Source: SAR324 cluster bacterium (lineage in GTDB: Bacteria; SAR324; NAC60-12). Taken from it: DNA of 60,909 bases. The notes under the pieces were generated by a model. The model worked only from the letters and a program-made list of their open reading frames with translations. It was not told where the DNA came from and did no database searches. A program made the translations under genes and the position numbers. Positions 15,452 to 26,200 of the stretch are shown here, one piece after another. Positions within the stretch are counted from its first letter, which is position 1, and each line of letters begins with the position of its first letter. Location: positions 1 to 60,909 of the forward strand of contig JANQJU010000079.1 of NCBI GenBank assembly GCA_028281495.1. Reading direction: 5' to 3'.

Positions 15452-17440
15452 ATGCAGTTAACCATTTATCAAAAACTCATCTTTTCATCGGTGGTGTTTG
15501 TGCTGGTGACGGTGTTGCTATCCACAAGCATCGCTGCCTATTTGAGCTATCGGCAAACCCAACAACAGAACGAAACCAGATTGATCAATGCAAGCCATTC
15601 GATGGTGCGTCAGATCACTCAATTGGTTCCACCGATTCAGCGGGGATTTCACCAATTTCAAATTCAAGCGATATCAGGAAAAACAAAGATCACCGAGTTT
15701 TTGGCGAAGGAATTGAACAAAGGCAAACCTGACGCCATCGTGAATGCGTTGCGGTGGGCAGGTTTTGCACGAGACCACTTTGCTGATTATATGGCCCGTT
15801 CCGGATTGCGTGCGGTTGCGTTCTATTCCCAATTGACCCCAGAAGCTCCTGCCAAGTTGGAACTCCAAGCCAGTACTCCCGATCACGGCGTTATTGTTCG
15901 AGGCCGCTTATTTTACCAAGATGAATTTGGAAGGCCTCAAGTAAAGCCTTTAGAAACACATTATCCTTTACCGGGTAATTTAGCCTCCAATACAGAGCCG
16001 CTGTCATTGCTACTTTGGGAAAACGAAGTGGTACTGCGCTTAGTAATTCCGGCGATGTATCAGGGCAGGGATCTCTCAAAAATTGCCAATCGGAGCCACA
16101 TCGGTTTTTTTGTTTTATATCATCCGCTCAATATGGATTTGGATCTTTTGGGACAAGACCTGGGTGTCGATATCAATTTATTTGAAGGGCAGGGATCTCG
16201 CCTTTTGGGAAGCAATCGATTCGCTGATCTGGACCTTGCATCATTACCTCCCGACGACCACATCGTCACTCTGGTCGAATCGCTTTCTGAAAAAGCAACC
16301 GAGGATTTGTTTTACGATTCGCTGATCCGTCCCATAAATATAGACAACCGACGCTTAGGCTTCATTTCAGTCAGCATCGACCGGCAAGAAACCTTTCGGA
16401 AGATTTTTGAAACCGTGGGGTCGTTGACGCTGATAGGAGGCATCATCTTGGTGGTCATGGTGATTTTACAGGTTTTGTTTGTCCGAGGAATCATGCACCG
16501 GTTGAACAAAGTCTCCAACATGCTCACCATGATTGCCCAAGGAGAAGGAGACTTGACTCAACGTTTGTCAGTCACGAGTCGAGATGAGTTGGGCAATTTG
16601 GCGCATTCTTTCAACAGCTTCGTCGACAAAATCCATGAAATCATGAAGCAGGTGGTGGATGAAGCGGACGTGCTGGCCTCTTCCTCAGTCGAGCTATCGC
16701 AAACAGCAACCGACATGGATCAAGTGGCAGAACACATCGCTTTTTCAACCGAGAAGGAGTCGAGTACTCTCAACGAAAGCGCCGATTTTATTCATCAATT
16801 GGCACAAGCCAATCGTGTGGTCACCAATGAAATTCTCAGAATTCGTAGCATGGCTTCTAGTGCGGAAGGTTATGCCGAGGAGGGCACCAAAAACAATATT
16901 TCCATGAACGAGATGATGGCCAACCTGAATGAGAGTCGTAAACGGATTGCAGGCTCTGTGGATGTGATCATTGGTATTGCCAAGCAGACCAATCTCCTCT
17001 CGCTGAACGCCGCTATCGAGGCCGCCAAGGCCGGTGACCAAGGACGCGGTTTTGCGGTGGTTGCCGAAGAGGTCCGAAACTTGGCAGAGCGCAGTGCCGC
17101 TGCCGTGGTTGATATTCGTAAAATTACCGAAACGAGCAATGCCAATGTCGAAGAAGGCAACCGGGTGATTCGTCAAACGGGAGATGTGCTGACGCGTATC
17201 ATTGAATCGGTTCAAGAGATTTCGATGCAGATTGGCAAAGTGACTTCCAGTGTGACCGATCAAGACCAAGGCATTCAAGAGACCGCAAAAAAAGTGCAGT
17301 CGGTCTCTGCAATGAGCGAACAAAATTCTTCCGCAGCTCAAGAAATGTCCGCCTCATTGACCGAGGTGCGGCATACCATCAATGGCGTTTCTGACGTGGC
17401 CGATAAGTTGGCGCATGAGGTCGGGAGATTCAAAATATAG
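15452..17440 (+). CDS. Methyl-accepting chemotaxis protein in the sugar operon
   Basis: This is a 662-residue chemoreceptor. The first membrane helix is at about 9-31. A periplasmic region of about 290 residues follows, large enough for a double-Cache-sized sensor, though no Cache motif can be asserted by eye. The second helix is at about 324-350, then HAMP with the typical GEGDLTQRL segment. The signalling tip reads IAKQTNLLSLNAAIEAAKAG followed by GRGFAVVAEEVRNLAERS. The gene begins 26 bases after the MalG-type permease and precedes the GH43 gene by 74 bases on the same strand. It is thus embedded in a saccharide-uptake operon. The inferred role is taxis towards the sugar or towards the binding protein loaded with it. 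Confidence 0.93.
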   Translation: MQLTIYQKLIFSSVVFVLVTVLLSTSIAAYLSYRQTQQQNETRLINASHSMVRQITQLVPPIQRGFHQFQIQAISGKTKITEFLAKELNKGKPDAIVNALRWAGFARDHFADYMARSGLRAVAFYSQLTPEAPAKLELQASTPDHGVIVRGRLFYQDEFGRPQVKPLETHYPLPGNLASNTEPLSLLLWENEVVLRLVIPAMYQGRDLSKIANRSHIGFFVLYHPLNMDLDLLGQDLGVDINLFEGQGSRLLGSNRFADLDLASLPPDDHIVTLVESLSEKATEDLFYDSLIRPINIDNRRLGFISVSIDRQETFRKIFETVGSLTLIGGIILVVMVILQVLFVRGIMHRLNKVSNMLTMIAQGEGDLTQRLSVTSRDELGNLAHSFNSFVDKIHEIMKQVVDEADVLASSSVELSQTATDMDQVAEHIAFSTEKESSTLNESADFIHQLAQANRVVTNEILRIRSMASSAEGYAEEGTKNNISMNEMMANLNESRKRIAGSVDVIIGIAKQTNLLSLNAAIEAAKAGDQGRGFAVVAEEVRNLAERSAAAVVDIRKITETSNANVEEGNRVIRQTGDVLTRIIESVQEISMQIGKVTSSVTDQDQGIQETAKKVQSVSAMSEQNSSAAQEMSASLTEVRHTINGVSDVADKLAHEVGRFKI

Positions 17441-17514
17441 CCCATGGATGGAACCCACACGGAACCTTCCTTTTCCACAAAAAACAATTCATCCAACCCA
17501 GCCTAAGGAGAGCT

Positions 17515-19116
17515 ATGACGAGTGCAACCACCATCCAAAATCCTATCCTTCCTGGATTCAACCCCGATCCGTCAATTCTGAGGGTAGAGGACGATTACTA
17601 TATCGCCACCTCCACCTTTGAGTGGTTTCCGGGGGTGCAAATTCATCATTCCAAAGACCTGATTCATTGGGAATTGGTGGCGCATCCTTTGGACCGATTG
17701 TCGCAGTTGAACATGTGGGGCAATCCCGATTCGGGCGGGATATGGGCACCTTGTTTGAGTTATCATGAAGGCACCTTCTACTTGGTTTACACCGATGTGA
17801 AACGCCATCACGGTGCCTGCAAAGACTGTCACAATTATCTGGTCACTTCTGATGACATACTGGGAAATTGGTCAGAACCAATTTATCTCAACAGCAGCGG
17901 CTTTGACCCGTCGATGTTCCACGACTCCGACGGACGCCAATGGATTGTCAACATGATATGGGATCATCGTCCCAATAAAAATTTATTTGGAGGCATTCTT
18001 TTGCAAGAATACGCTGCTTCCGAACAGCGCTTGGTGGGGACCCCGTTTTCGATATTTGAGGGAACGCCGCTGGGCTGCACAGAGGCCCCCCATTTGTACA
18101 AACATGAAAATTTTTATTATTTGATGACGGCTGAAGGCGGTACAGGGCGCGACCACGCCATCACTCTTGCTCGTTCCAAATCAATCACCGGTCCTTATAA
18201 AGTGCATCCTCAAAACCCGTTTGTGACATCCCAAGGGTATCCGGAAGCAGCATTAAAACGGGCAGGTCATGGATCCTGGGTCGAAACGCCGAATGGCGAA
18301 TGGTATGTGGCCCATCTTTGTGGACGTCCTATCCCTTACCGAGGACGGTGCATCTTGGGGCGAGAGACTGCGATACAAAAAATGGTGTGGCGCGAAGATG
18401 GATGGCCTGAATTGGCCAGTGGCGGCAATCGACCCGAACTGGAAGTCCCCGCGCCGGCACAATCACATCATCCTACTATTACCATGACCAACATTCCATC
18501 GAGGGACGATTTTGAAAGTGAGACATTGAACATCCATTTTCAAACACTGAGAATTCCTCTAGAGGAAGACACCTTATCACTCACAGAGCGCCCTGGATAT
18601 TTAAGGCTCAAAGGACGGGAATCACTCGGGAGCCTGTTTCATCAAGCGTTGATTGCCCGACGTCAACAAGCCTTTTGTTATACGGCTTCCACCTATTTAG
18701 AATTCGAACCAAAAAGCTTCCAGCAAATGGCTGGTTTGGTATGTTATTACAATACATCCAAATTCATCTACTTATACGTTTCCTATGATCGTGAAACCGG
18801 TAAACATCTCAATATCATGGTGCGCGATGGTTCGGAGATGGAAAGCTATCCCATACCTTCTTATATTCCGATTCCTCCGGGCGAAGGCATCGCGCTTCGT
18901 GTCGCAGTCAACTATGACCGGCTACAGTTTTCTTATGCCCAATCCGGACAAACCTGGAAGCAGATCGAGAGTGAACTCGATGCCACGATTCTTTCAGATG
19001 AAGTGGGGGGCGAGCATTGCAATTTCACAGGTGCTTTTGTGGGACTGTGTTGTCAAGACCTGAGCGGTACTCGTTTGCCAGCAGATTTCGATTATTTTGA
19101 GTATCAGGAAGCGTGA
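17515..19116 (+). CDS. GH43 family beta-xylosidase / arabinofuranosidase
   Basis: This is a 533-residue enzyme with no signal peptide, so probably cytoplasmic. The N-terminal five-bladed propeller has the GH43 triad. The general-base Asp 18 is in PGFNPDPSIL, the pKa-modulating Asp is in GFDPSMFHDSDGRQW, and the general-acid Glu is in GCTEAPHLYK. GIWAPCLSYHEGTFYLVYTD is also typical. From about residue 325 a beta-sandwich C-terminal domain follows, as in GH43 xylosidases of the XynB type. The likely reaction is release of xylose, or arabinose, from the non-reducing end of imported xylo-oligosaccharides. The gene follows the transporter and chemoreceptor genes and precedes a two-component system on the same strand. 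The ribosome site is AAGGAGAG. Confidence 0.9.
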   Translation: MTSATTIQNPILPGFNPDPSILRVEDDYYIATSTFEWFPGVQIHHSKDLIHWELVAHPLDRLSQLNMWGNPDSGGIWAPCLSYHEGTFYLVYTDVKRHHGACKDCHNYLVTSDDILGNWSEPIYLNSSGFDPSMFHDSDGRQWIVNMIWDHRPNKNLFGGILLQEYAASEQRLVGTPFSIFEGTPLGCTEAPHLYKHENFYYLMTAEGGTGRDHAITLARSKSITGPYKVHPQNPFVTSQGYPEAALKRAGHGSWVETPNGEWYVAHLCGRPIPYRGRCILGRETAIQKMVWREDGWPELASGGNRPELEVPAPAQSHHPTITMTNIPSRDDFESETLNIHFQTLRIPLEEDTLSLTERPGYLRLKGRESLGSLFHQALIARRQQAFCYTASTYLEFEPKSFQQMAGLVCYYNTSKFIYLYVSYDRETGKHLNIMVRDGSEMESYPIPSYIPIPPGEGIALRVAVNYDRLQFSYAQSGQTWKQIESELDATILSDEVGGEHCNFTGAFVGLCCQDLSGTRLPADFDYFEYQEA

Positions 19117-19220
19117 CGCCCACTCAGGATGCTCCTTCTCATGAAATCAAAGGCAACGGGTTTGGTGACAAGGGGTGCATATTAAATCAGTAGGGGCATT
19201 TACAAATCAGCGGAGGGGGT

Positions 19221-20936
19221 ATGGTATCCATTGCGGAACGGTTACATATTGGTTTCTTTGAGAACCGAAAGCTTCGAACCAAATTGCTCTTGTTTTATAT
19301 TGCTTGGTTCGTGATTTCTGCCGTGATCAGCGGTTTGTTGTATCAAGAAATTTACCGCCAGATTCTCCAAGAACGCATCACACAGTCCTCTCAGCAAACC
19401 CTCGAAGTCATTGCCCTCAACATTCAATCTGCCGTCAATGATGTCAATCGCTATTCTCAATCCATCCTATCCAACAAATCGGTTCAAGACGCCTTGAATT
19501 TAGCAGGAGGACCTTCGTTCGCCGTACGCAAGGAGGTCGAACGATTCATTCGTGGTTTAGCACAGCAGTCTTCCTTGATCGAATCGGTGTACCTGTTTGA
19601 CAATTTGGACAACCGATACGATGTCAAATTTACCGGGAATGTGCTGACTCAGGTGCATTCTGTGGAACAAATGGCCTGGTATCCCGAGGTGCTCCGGCGG
19701 CAAGGGGGATATCTGCTTTCCTTGAATGCCGGAGGGATGTTTGAAGAAGATCGCAATTTCGTATCACTGATTCGAATCATCAATGATCTGCTCACACAAA
19801 AACCAATCGGATTGCTGATCATCAATATTCCCGAAAAAGCGTTTGCCCAAGCATCGCAGCAAATGCGCCAGAAGTATAACATCGAAATCCTGATCAGCGA
19901 TGCTCAAGGCCAAGCCATTCATTCGGATGTTTCCAACCGACTCGAACTCGGGAAGCAAAGCAATTTCACCATCAGCACCGCGATTCCCGAATGGGGATGG
20001 AATCTCACCAGTCTGATCCCACAAAAAGAACTGACTCGTGATACCGAGGTGTTTCGAGGAGTGAGTTTTTTGATGATCCTCGTCAACAGTTTGATTCTAT
20101 TGTGGGGGGCGTATTTCATTTCGAGAATGATCACAAATCCCATTCACGAATTGATTCGATCCATGAAACAGATCGAAAATGGGGAGTTCCATCGGGTTCC
20201 GGCAAATGCCAGACGGGACGAAATCGGTCAATTACAACGGATGTACAATTTCATGATCGAGGAGATCCAACGGCTCATTCAAGAAACCATCCGAGAGCAG
20301 AAAGAAATTCGGAAAGCTGAACTCAACATTCTCCAATCCCAAATCAAGCCTCATTTTCTTTACAATTGTTTGGATGCGATCAGCGGACTGGCGTTGTCAG
20401 GGCAGTCACGAGATGCGTATCAGTTGGTCAAACGATTGGGGGGGTTCTATCGAAAGAGTCTCAGTCAGGGTAGCGAATTCATTCCCATCCGAGAGGAAAT
20501 CGCCATTGTACAAAACTATTTGGCGATTCAAAAAATCAAATACAAGGATCTCTTTTCCGACGATTACCATATCGAAGAAGACGCGATGAATGCCAAAATC
20601 CCCAAACTCACCCTACAGCCGTTGGTCGAAAATTCCATCGAGCACGGTTTTCGTGAAAAAGGAGCCGATTGTCATATCTCCGTGCATGCCCGTTGTGAGG
20701 ACAATCGCATCCAATTGATTGTGGAAGACGACGGAGTGGGCATGAGTGCTGAACGATTGTCGGCAGTGCTAGATGAAGATTCGCGTTCTTCCCAAGTGAG
20801 TTTTGGTGTTAAAAAAACAATGGAGCGGTTGCATCTGTACTATGATGATCAAGATGTATTCTCGATCACAAGCACTCCCCAAGGAGGCACCACGGTGACC
20901 ATTTCACTTCCTATGACCAACAAGGAGAAACCATGA
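19221..20936 (+). CDS. YesM/LytS-type sensor histidine kinase
   Basis: This is a 571-residue membrane kinase. Helices at about 25-45 and 278-302 enclose a periplasmic Cache-like sensor region. HAMP follows, then the His_kinase domain with LQSQIKPHFLYNCLDAISGL (phosphorylated His 378), and a GHKL ATPase domain with PLVENSIEHGF and a DDGVGMS motif. Kinases of this subfamily pair with AraC-type response regulators and control carbohydrate-use operons in many bacteria. The next gene overlaps by four bases (ATGA) and encodes such a regulator. The neighbouring transporter and GH43 genes are the likely targets. Confidence 0.92.
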   Translation: MVSIAERLHIGFFENRKLRTKLLLFYIAWFVISAVISGLLYQEIYRQILQERITQSSQQTLEVIALNIQSAVNDVNRYSQSILSNKSVQDALNLAGGPSFAVRKEVERFIRGLAQQSSLIESVYLFDNLDNRYDVKFTGNVLTQVHSVEQMAWYPEVLRRQGGYLLSLNAGGMFEEDRNFVSLIRIINDLLTQKPIGLLIINIPEKAFAQASQQMRQKYNIEILISDAQGQAIHSDVSNRLELGKQSNFTISTAIPEWGWNLTSLIPQKELTRDTEVFRGVSFLMILVNSLILLWGAYFISRMITNPIHELIRSMKQIENGEFHRVPANARRDEIGQLQRMYNFMIEEIQRLIQETIREQKEIRKAELNILQSQIKPHFLYNCLDAISGLALSGQSRDAYQLVKRLGGFYRKSLSQGSEFIPIREEIAIVQNYLAIQKIKYKDLFSDDYHIEEDAMNAKIPKLTLQPLVENSIEHGFREKGADCHISVHARCEDNRIQLIVEDDGVGMSAERLSAVLDEDSRSSQVSFGVKKTMERLHLYYDDQDVFSITSTPQGGTTVTISLPMTNKEKP

Positions 20937-22105
20937 TCAAAGTCCTTATTGCCGATGATGAGCACTTGGTTCGGCAGCTCCTTAAAAATTGCATCGATTG
21001 GGAAGCAGTGGGTTTGGAAATCGTCGCAGAAGCGGCATCAGCCATCGAAGGATTGGATTTAATGGAAATTCACAATCCTGACTTGGTGATCACCGATATC
21101 TGTATGCCTCAAATGGATGGGATTGCATTCAGCCAGGAGTTGCGCGAGCGATATCCTCATGTGAAAATTGTGCTCCTGACGGGACACGAAGAATTCGAAT
21201 ATGCTCACCGAGGGATCAAAGTTGGGGTGGATGAATATATCCTCAAGCCGATTGACGACGAAGAAATTCTGAAGGTAGCCACCCAGTTGAAAACCGCGAT
21301 TTTGCAAGAACATGCGCAACAAGAGGAATTTGCCGACCTCAAGCATCAGCTCGAAGCCAACGAATATCTCTATGGAGATGCTCATGTTGCCCCCACCTTG
21401 TCTTCGCTTCAGAAGAATGGAGTGGATCAATACATCTTTTTTGTCAAAGCTGGGCTAATTGAAGAAGCTCGGCAGCAATTGCAACGTTTCTTTGAGGGGA
21501 ATCCATCCACAGAGAATCCATCCACAGAGAATCCATCCGCAGAGAATCCATCCGCAGAATTACTTGGCCTAGATAACCTCCGTGCGATTGCCTGTAATTT
21601 AGTTTCTCGGCTCTACACCCTTCTTGCCGAGTTGGAGATACCCAAAGAGTCGGTGTTCCTTCACGAAAGCCAGCCGTTCGAACAAGTATTTCGCCTGAAC
21701 ACTTTGCCAGCCCTAAAAGCCTATCTCGACGAATTAACGGAGCGATCCACCCATCAAACCCGTACTAAGAAAATCAACAAGGTGAGCTCATTAGCAGGTT
21801 CGGTCAAGGCCTACCTCCAAGAACATTATAACGACCCCGAACTTTCGCTTTCGCTGGTGGCTCAACGATTTCATGTCAATTCCAGCTACTTGAGCCGATT
21901 GTTTAAGGAAGAATTAGGAGAAACTTTCATCGCGTTTCTCACTCGTTGTCGGATGGAAAGTGCAATTGAACTCCTGCAAGAAACGGATCTGAGAGCTTAT
22001 GAAATAGCCGAAAAGGTGGGCATTTCCGATCCGCATTATTTCAGCGTGGCTTTTAAGAAATACACCAAGCAATCGGTAACGGAATATCGGAATCGATCAA
22101 AATGA
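20933..22105 (+). CDS. YesN-type response regulator, receiver plus AraC DNA-binding domain
   Basis: This is a 390-residue cytosolic regulator. The receiver occupies about residues 1-125, with the acidic pair Asp 8-Asp 9, phosphoacceptor Asp 55 (VITDICMPQMDG), the switch Thr in LLTGHEEFEYA, and Lys in ILKPIDDEE. The AraC-type double helix-turn-helix lies at about 285-390 and includes LSLVAQRFHVNSSYLSRLFKEE and EIAEKVGISDPHYFSVAFKK. Residues 190-209 are a four-fold NPS(T/A)E repeat in the linker, listed separately. The start overlaps the kinase stop, so the two are translationally coupled. The next gene, on the opposite strand, ends only ten bases away. Confidence 0.92.
   Translation: MIKVLIADDEHLVRQLLKNCIDWEAVGLEIVAEAASAIEGLDLMEIHNPDLVITDICMPQMDGIAFSQELRERYPHVKIVLLTGHEEFEYAHRGIKVGVDEYILKPIDDEEILKVATQLKTAILQEHAQQEEFADLKHQLEANEYLYGDAHVAPTLSSLQKNGVDQYIFFVKAGLIEEARQQLQRFFEGNPSTENPSTENPSAENPSAELLGLDNLRAIACNLVSRLYTLLAELEIPKESVFLHESQPFEQVFRLNTLPALKAYLDELTERSTHQTRTKKINKVSSLAGSVKAYLQEHYNDPELSLSLVAQRFHVNSSYLSRLFKEELGETFIAFLTRCRMESAIELLQETDLRAYEIAEKVGISDPHYFSVAFKKYTKQSVTEYRNRSK
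21500..21559 (+). repeat. In-frame 15-bp tandem repeat, four copies
   Basis: The unit AATCCATCCACAGAG occurs four times with no gaps. The last two copies have G for A at the Thr/Ala codon, and the fourth ends in A. It encodes NPSTE twice then NPSAE twice, at residues 190-209 of the response regulator. Fifteen is a multiple of three, so copy-number change would leave the frame intact and only lengthen the linker. Confidence 0.95.
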
Positions 22106-22115
22106 GGGGGAAGGG

Positions 22116-23228
22116 TTATTTTTTTTCAGGCACATCCTTCACGCCGAGCAGCGTGTAGATCGCCTGAAGGTCGGACGGCGTGTTGACGATTTCAACAAGT
22201 AATTCGCTAAGGGACATACTCCCCCAGGAAACGGCCCGTTTGACTAGGTAAGGAGTCGGGCTATGGGGTTCGGTGCGAATCAAGTATTCTGCTGCCTCGG
22301 AAAGTAAAAAGTAAGCTTCAGAACGGCTTCGGATTTGGACGGAACGTGACCCAGCACTGACTTCAGCAACTGGTGCCGGTTCTACAATACTAGGAACTTC
22401 AGGAGGAGCAGGTGCCGGTTCGGTTTCGTCGATCTCTTCTTTGCGATCCAGCAACACTCGATTCACTAAATTGTGAATATCTTGCAGGACCTTTCGGTAT
22501 TGCCGGAGATTCACGGCTTGATTTCCGCATTTCTCCACCAGAAATCGTTCTAGTTTTTGAACCAGTTCCTCAATCTCCTTCAGGTCCCGATCCAAGCGTG
22601 CGTAAAATGATTTTGCGGTAAGCATCACGCCGCCTTGAAATTTGGAACGAGTGACTTTTCCTTCCTTTTCAGCAGCTTTCATGATGCTGCTATCTCGCTG
22701 CGCTTGGCTTTCCAAGAACAAAGCCGCTTCCCAATCGATCAAGGTATAATTGCCCGCTGTGCTGGATTTGGGATGAGTGAGAGGGATCTCTTTGAGTTTT
22801 TGCGACAGTTTGTCATTCATCCAATTGAGCGGGGCGAGTCGGAAATCAGGATCGTCCGCGTTCCATTCCGGATATAAGCTTTCCCAGAAATCTTGACACA
22901 ACCCCGTCAAGAGATTGAGGCCTTCTCGAACTCCATCCATACCATGCAAATGCATCCACGCTTCTTTCAACCACACCGCCAACTGAAGATCCTTAGAACG
23001 GGTTTCCAGAGCATCTAAGCTCAAATCCGCAACTGCTTTCCAGTCTGCCTTTTTTAAAGGAGTTTCCCAGATCCCCTGGGGGAGGGTCGCATCATCTTCT
23101 CGACGGGCTTCTTGAATGCGGTCGTACACCGGGTCATACATCAAGTATTCCCCCGCTGGATTTCGGACCGAAATCGGGGAAAGTAGCTTTTCCAGATCAA
23201 TTGTTAATGGAGGGGTTTCTCCGTTCAT
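22116..23228 (-). CDS. tssA: Type VI secretion protein TssA
   Basis: This is a 370-residue cytosolic T6SS protein of the ImpA_N family. The N-terminal domain (about 1-110) has the pattern SPISVRNPAGEYLMYDPVYDRIQEARREDD, then LSLDALETRSKDLQLAVWLKEAWMHLHG. A proline- and alanine-rich linker follows, then a C-terminal helical domain with SRSEAYFLLSEAAEYLIRTEPHSPTPYLVKRAV. TssA primes the baseplate and sheath and docks on the membrane complex. It is the last gene of the cluster, 25 bases after tssM. The start at 23228 has an ACGAGG ribosome site; an in-frame start 16 codons upstream overlaps tssM and is less likely. Confidence 0.9.
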   Translation of the reverse strand: MNGETPPLTIDLEKLLSPISVRNPAGEYLMYDPVYDRIQEARREDDATLPQGIWETPLKKADWKAVADLSLDALETRSKDLQLAVWLKEAWMHLHGMDGVREGLNLLTGLCQDFWESLYPEWNADDPDFRLAPLNWMNDKLSQKLKEIPLTHPKSSTAGNYTLIDWEAALFLESQAQRDSSIMKAAEKEGKVTRSKFQGGVMLTAKSFYARLDRDLKEIEELVQKLERFLVEKCGNQAVNLRQYRKVLQDIHNLVNRVLLDRKEEIDETEPAPAPPEVPSIVEPAPVAEVSAGSRSVQIRSRSEAYFLLSEAAEYLIRTEPHSPTPYLVKRAVSWGSMSLSELLVEIVNTPSDLQAIYTLLGVKDVPEKK

Positions 23229-23253
23229 AAAGCCTCGTTGAGAAACGCTGGGG

Positions 23254-26200
23254 TTACGGCTCCAGTCGGGGAGCACTGGTCGGGAAAGGACGAAAGACCA
23301 ATTGTTTTTTGCGATCAGGAGACCACACTTTCACTCGAATGAATACTTTAACTTTCAAATCGTTTTCCAACTTTTCTCCGGGAACCACTTCCGATTCTTG
23401 CAGAAACGTCGATATTTCGAATTTGAGAGTTTGGGGTTCTGAATCGGTAGGACTAGAAAAATCCGTGAAGACGGCGGCTTGTTTTTGCAAAAGCTCCAAC
23501 AACGCCCACTGTTGCGGATAATTGTAGACAACCTGCCCATCTTCGATCGTCATCCTTTTCGTCTCTTCAGGAACTGGAAGATACGGGGAATCTTTCGCCC
23601 AACGCAGAGACAGTTTCATGGGAGTTTGGTAAGCCCATCGCCCTTGAGTTTCCGGTTGGCTGTCTTGGATCTTGGTTTCTCCAAAACTGAGTTCCCAAGC
23701 GATGATTTGGTTTCCCCCGACTTCTTGGCTTTGATTCGCACGAAATTCCACGTCTAAATCAAATACAGGGGGGTCGCCACTGCCATTGTCAAGAAATGGT
23801 GCAAAAAAGGTGCGAACTTCTTTCAGTTGGTCCAAAAAGGCCAACACCCGAATCTTGGAAACGCGATATTTCGTGCTTTGTTCCAACAACGGTCTTCCTT
23901 GTTCTTGGTAAGCATCGAAGGCCGTGAAAAAATCTCGTAGATCGCTGGGAGACAAGTCCGCCACCGTCTTGCCTGCACTCACATCGGCAAACGGAAATTG
24001 TCCAAACACCGTGGTATCAAAAGTTTGTTTGAACGCGGCATACTGGCTCAAAGCCTCGGAGTTCACTAATTCCAAACATCGACTGCGAAAATCCTGGACC
24101 ATCTGACGCAATTGCTCCCTAAAGTAGTTGTCGCTTCCCGCAGGAGGAGGGACCAATTCCGAGAGACAATTGGCCACATTCAGTTGAGACAATTCAGTTT
24201 TGACGAAGTTATCCATCGCAGAAATAGCGTTGCCTGGCTGCTTGTTGTCGAACTGTTCGAAACTTTTCAAGATCTGTTGCCACCGGTTGATTAAGGCAAC
24301 GTTCAACGAAGCCGGAGGGGTATCACGTGTCGTTAGAAAATCAATCAAAGGCTTGGCGTATTGATTGGCAAGGACTCTCACGCGTTCCCGTTGTGTCTCT
24401 AAATAGGCGCCGATTTGTTTCTCATCCGAAGCGCCAAATACGAGCCACGGAGATTTTTTTCCATCCCAAACTTGGAAATTTTGGGCACTGACCAAATACA
24501 ATTGGCCGTTGACGAGAAATCGGTCAGTTGCCACCAACAACCGATTGGCTTGAGGAACCACCAAGTCGAACAAATTCTGATAGCTGGTGTTGAATTGGAG
24601 TTGGCGGAAGATGCTCAATAATTGGCCCACCGGCTTGGCCGAGTTTTGGAAGTTTTGGATATCGGACTGGAGGTTGCGCTCAATTCCCAATCGCTGAAAT
24701 GGTTCCGCCACGGGAACAAAATTTTGAGCATCGGCTATTCGGACAACAAGATTTCGATGAAATCGATTGAGAGCCAAAGTCTTGAATTTATTTTGTACGT
24801 TGATCGGGACTGCTGAGAACTGGGCACTCAGAAACTGCTCATAGGGATCCAACAAGGTCACCGTTTCTTCTAGAATCTGCGGTACCCATTGCATCACTGT
24901 GTTGGTTGGGGCGATGGTTTTGAAATTGCGGTCCGTTTGGTCGACCATAAAGGGTTGTGCCAGAAAATCCGTCACCACGTTTTGGAACGCTTTTGTTTTC
25001 GGAGCAATCAAAAAGGGGTTTTGTGAACCGGTTACTAGCAACGCTCCTGTCAACTCGGAACGCTGACTTTGTATTTTATCTTTTAATCGACGAAATGCGG
25101 CTTGCACTAAATCACTCGACTGATTCTGTACAGATTCTCCCAAATAGGACGAGTCCTTTACTGAATTCAGCAAGTCATTGAATTTGTTTCCCAAGTCCAA
25201 TTGTTGAGCAAAGATCCACGATAAACTCGGATTTTGAAGGTTCGATTCGATTCGATTTATTGAATCTAAGATATTACGCAATCGATTGACATCCTGAGAC
25301 GTGGGATTCCGTTGTTGCGTCCACGCGTTCATTTTATTCGACAGACGTTGTAATTCACGCAAAAAAGGATTCTCGTCAAAAGCGACTCGTTCCCAACGAT
25401 TCCAAAGAATACGAAAGTCCGCTTGGGCCTCTTCTTGGAAAATGAGGGGATTGAAGGGTTCTAAGTTTTCACCTCCTTCCACGCTGCTCAACTGACGGAA
25501 GATGTCGAGATTTTCCTCTGGTGTTTGTAAGGATTTTGTAAATGCTGACAAGGCTCGAAATTCAGGCAATTCGACCGGTAACGTGTCGTCGGGGATTGGA
25601 GGACGTTGAGGGACCGGTGCGTTGAGATCCTCGGTCGTTTGATCAAAGAAGGTAACGGTATCGTTAAAAATTTCTTGAGCCTCAGAGTTTGCAAGTTCTC
25701 CACAGCGCCGTCGAATTTGACGCAACAATTGTTGCTCTCGCCTTTGAAAGAAGTTGAATCCAGAACTTTGCTTGGGTTTGGTCGAATCAAAACAGTTGGG
25801 CAAGGTTATTTGATCCATTCCCACAAGAATAAAATCCTCAAGTAGGATGATCGAGTTATTGGGATTTTTCTGGTCGTATTGGGACAACTCGGAAAGAATA
25901 TTCTGCCATTTGATGACCAAAGCGGAGCTGTTGACTCCAGCAGACATTTGTGGGTCACCCAGCACGCCTAGTACGGGAGCTGCAAAGTGATTGGCCAAGT
26001 CGTGCATTCGGGTCCGTTGTGCATCCAGATAGGGGCGCAATTCTGCAGTTTCATCGATACCAAACAAAGCCTTTGTTAAAACCTCTTCGCCATTCCAGTT
26101 GGAAAACGATTGTGACGCCACCACATAAAGCGGATCGGCTTCCAAGATGTTATCTACCGTACTCAATAAATCGTAAGCCTGAGCGACTACTAAGTCTTCC

